In this document: piece by piece, positions 63,878-64,000 of the stretch
Layout of the letters: each line of letters begins with the position of its first letter
How positions within the stretch are numbered: the first letter of the stretch is position 1
Source of the DNA: Trinickia mobilis
GTDB lineage: Bacteria > Pseudomonadota > Gammaproteobacteria > Burkholderiales > Burkholderiaceae
NCBI RefSeq assembly: GCF_017315705.1
Contig: NZ_JAFLRF010000021.1
Span: 38,767 to 102,766 of the forward strand
Direction of reading: 5' to 3'
Length of the DNA: 64,000 nt
The notes under the pieces: generated by a model
Seen by the model: the letters and a program-made list of their open reading frames with translations, nothing else
Databases searched by the model: none
What the model was told of the DNA's origin: nothing
Made by a program: the position numbers and the translations under genes

Positions 63878-64000
63878 GAACTGAGCCGATAGGAGGTCTT
63901 GGAATGAGGTGCTTATGCCGAATCGGGTAGTGTGCGGAGATATGTGCAAGAAGGCTGAGGGGGCAAGTGCCTGAGGTGGAAGGTGACCATGGTGTAAGTT

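Noticed and set aside
63878..64000. Small gene after the immunity protein
   Set aside because: AGGAGG precedes an ATG near 63904 but the frame stops after about eight codons; the window ends before anything can be judged.

Overview
This is a high-GC, gene-dense piece of a chromosome or large replicon from a beta-proteobacterium of the Burkholderiaceae (Paraburkholderia / Caballeronia / Burkholderia type). The assignment rests on protein style: NagR/NagG/NagH salicylate genes, OmpC-like porin, NodT-type efflux, a TagK-domain protein next to VgrG, and GlxA and LysR regulators. No rRNA, tRNA or CRISPR array was seen. Positions of short sites read by eye may be off by a base or two.

Layout. (1) 1-2142: the 5' part of a large exported protein and a deleted LysR gene. 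(2) 2403-13979: one block for arginine-derived guanidino compounds. 2-Ketoarginine decarboxylase, 4-guanidinobutyraldehyde dehydrogenase and guanidinobutyrase are followed by a polyamine-type ABC importer (4 genes) and a basic-amino-acid-type ABC importer (4 genes). (3) 14158-20354: an EmrAB/NodT tripartite efflux system, a two-domain ABM monooxygenase and a divergent LysR. (4) 20530-23704: two GlxA-type regulators (one truncated), an acetolactate synthase relic and a LysR. (5) 24712-35789: aromatic catabolism. An IclR regulator, a gentisate-dioxygenase-like cupin enzyme, dienelactone hydrolase, maleylacetate reductase and a porin come first. A nag-type salicylate 5-hydroxylase operon with its NagR-like regulator follows. 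(6) 35827-43000: a decayed zone with gene relics, a recombinase remnant, a second-type purA with a LysR gene, a frameshifted MFS gene, a beta-lactamase stub and IS remnants. (7) 42986-57105: SDR, DapA family, TPR proteins, a NYN/OST-HTH protein, a vgrG stub with IS66 remnant, and ethanolamine ammonia-lyase. (8) 57277-63877: a type VI secretion island with TagK, VgrG, a two-domain peptidoglycan effector and a probable immunity protein.

The most striking property is the number of genes damaged by internal deletion, frameshift or truncation (about 17), scattered between fully intact operons. In the nag operon two consecutive genes (gentisate dioxygenase, fumarylpyruvate hydrolase) each carry an in-frame internal deletion that removes the metal-binding residues, while the hydroxylase genes around them are intact. 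An intact gentisate-dioxygenase-like gene lies 7 kb upstream, in a separate cluster whose two promoters share -35, spacer and palindromic operator-like sequence. Together this suggests that the lower salicylate pathway was lost, or rewired to a dioxygenase / dienelactone hydrolase route like that known for 5-substituted salicylates. The pattern fits a replicon in ongoing reductive decay.
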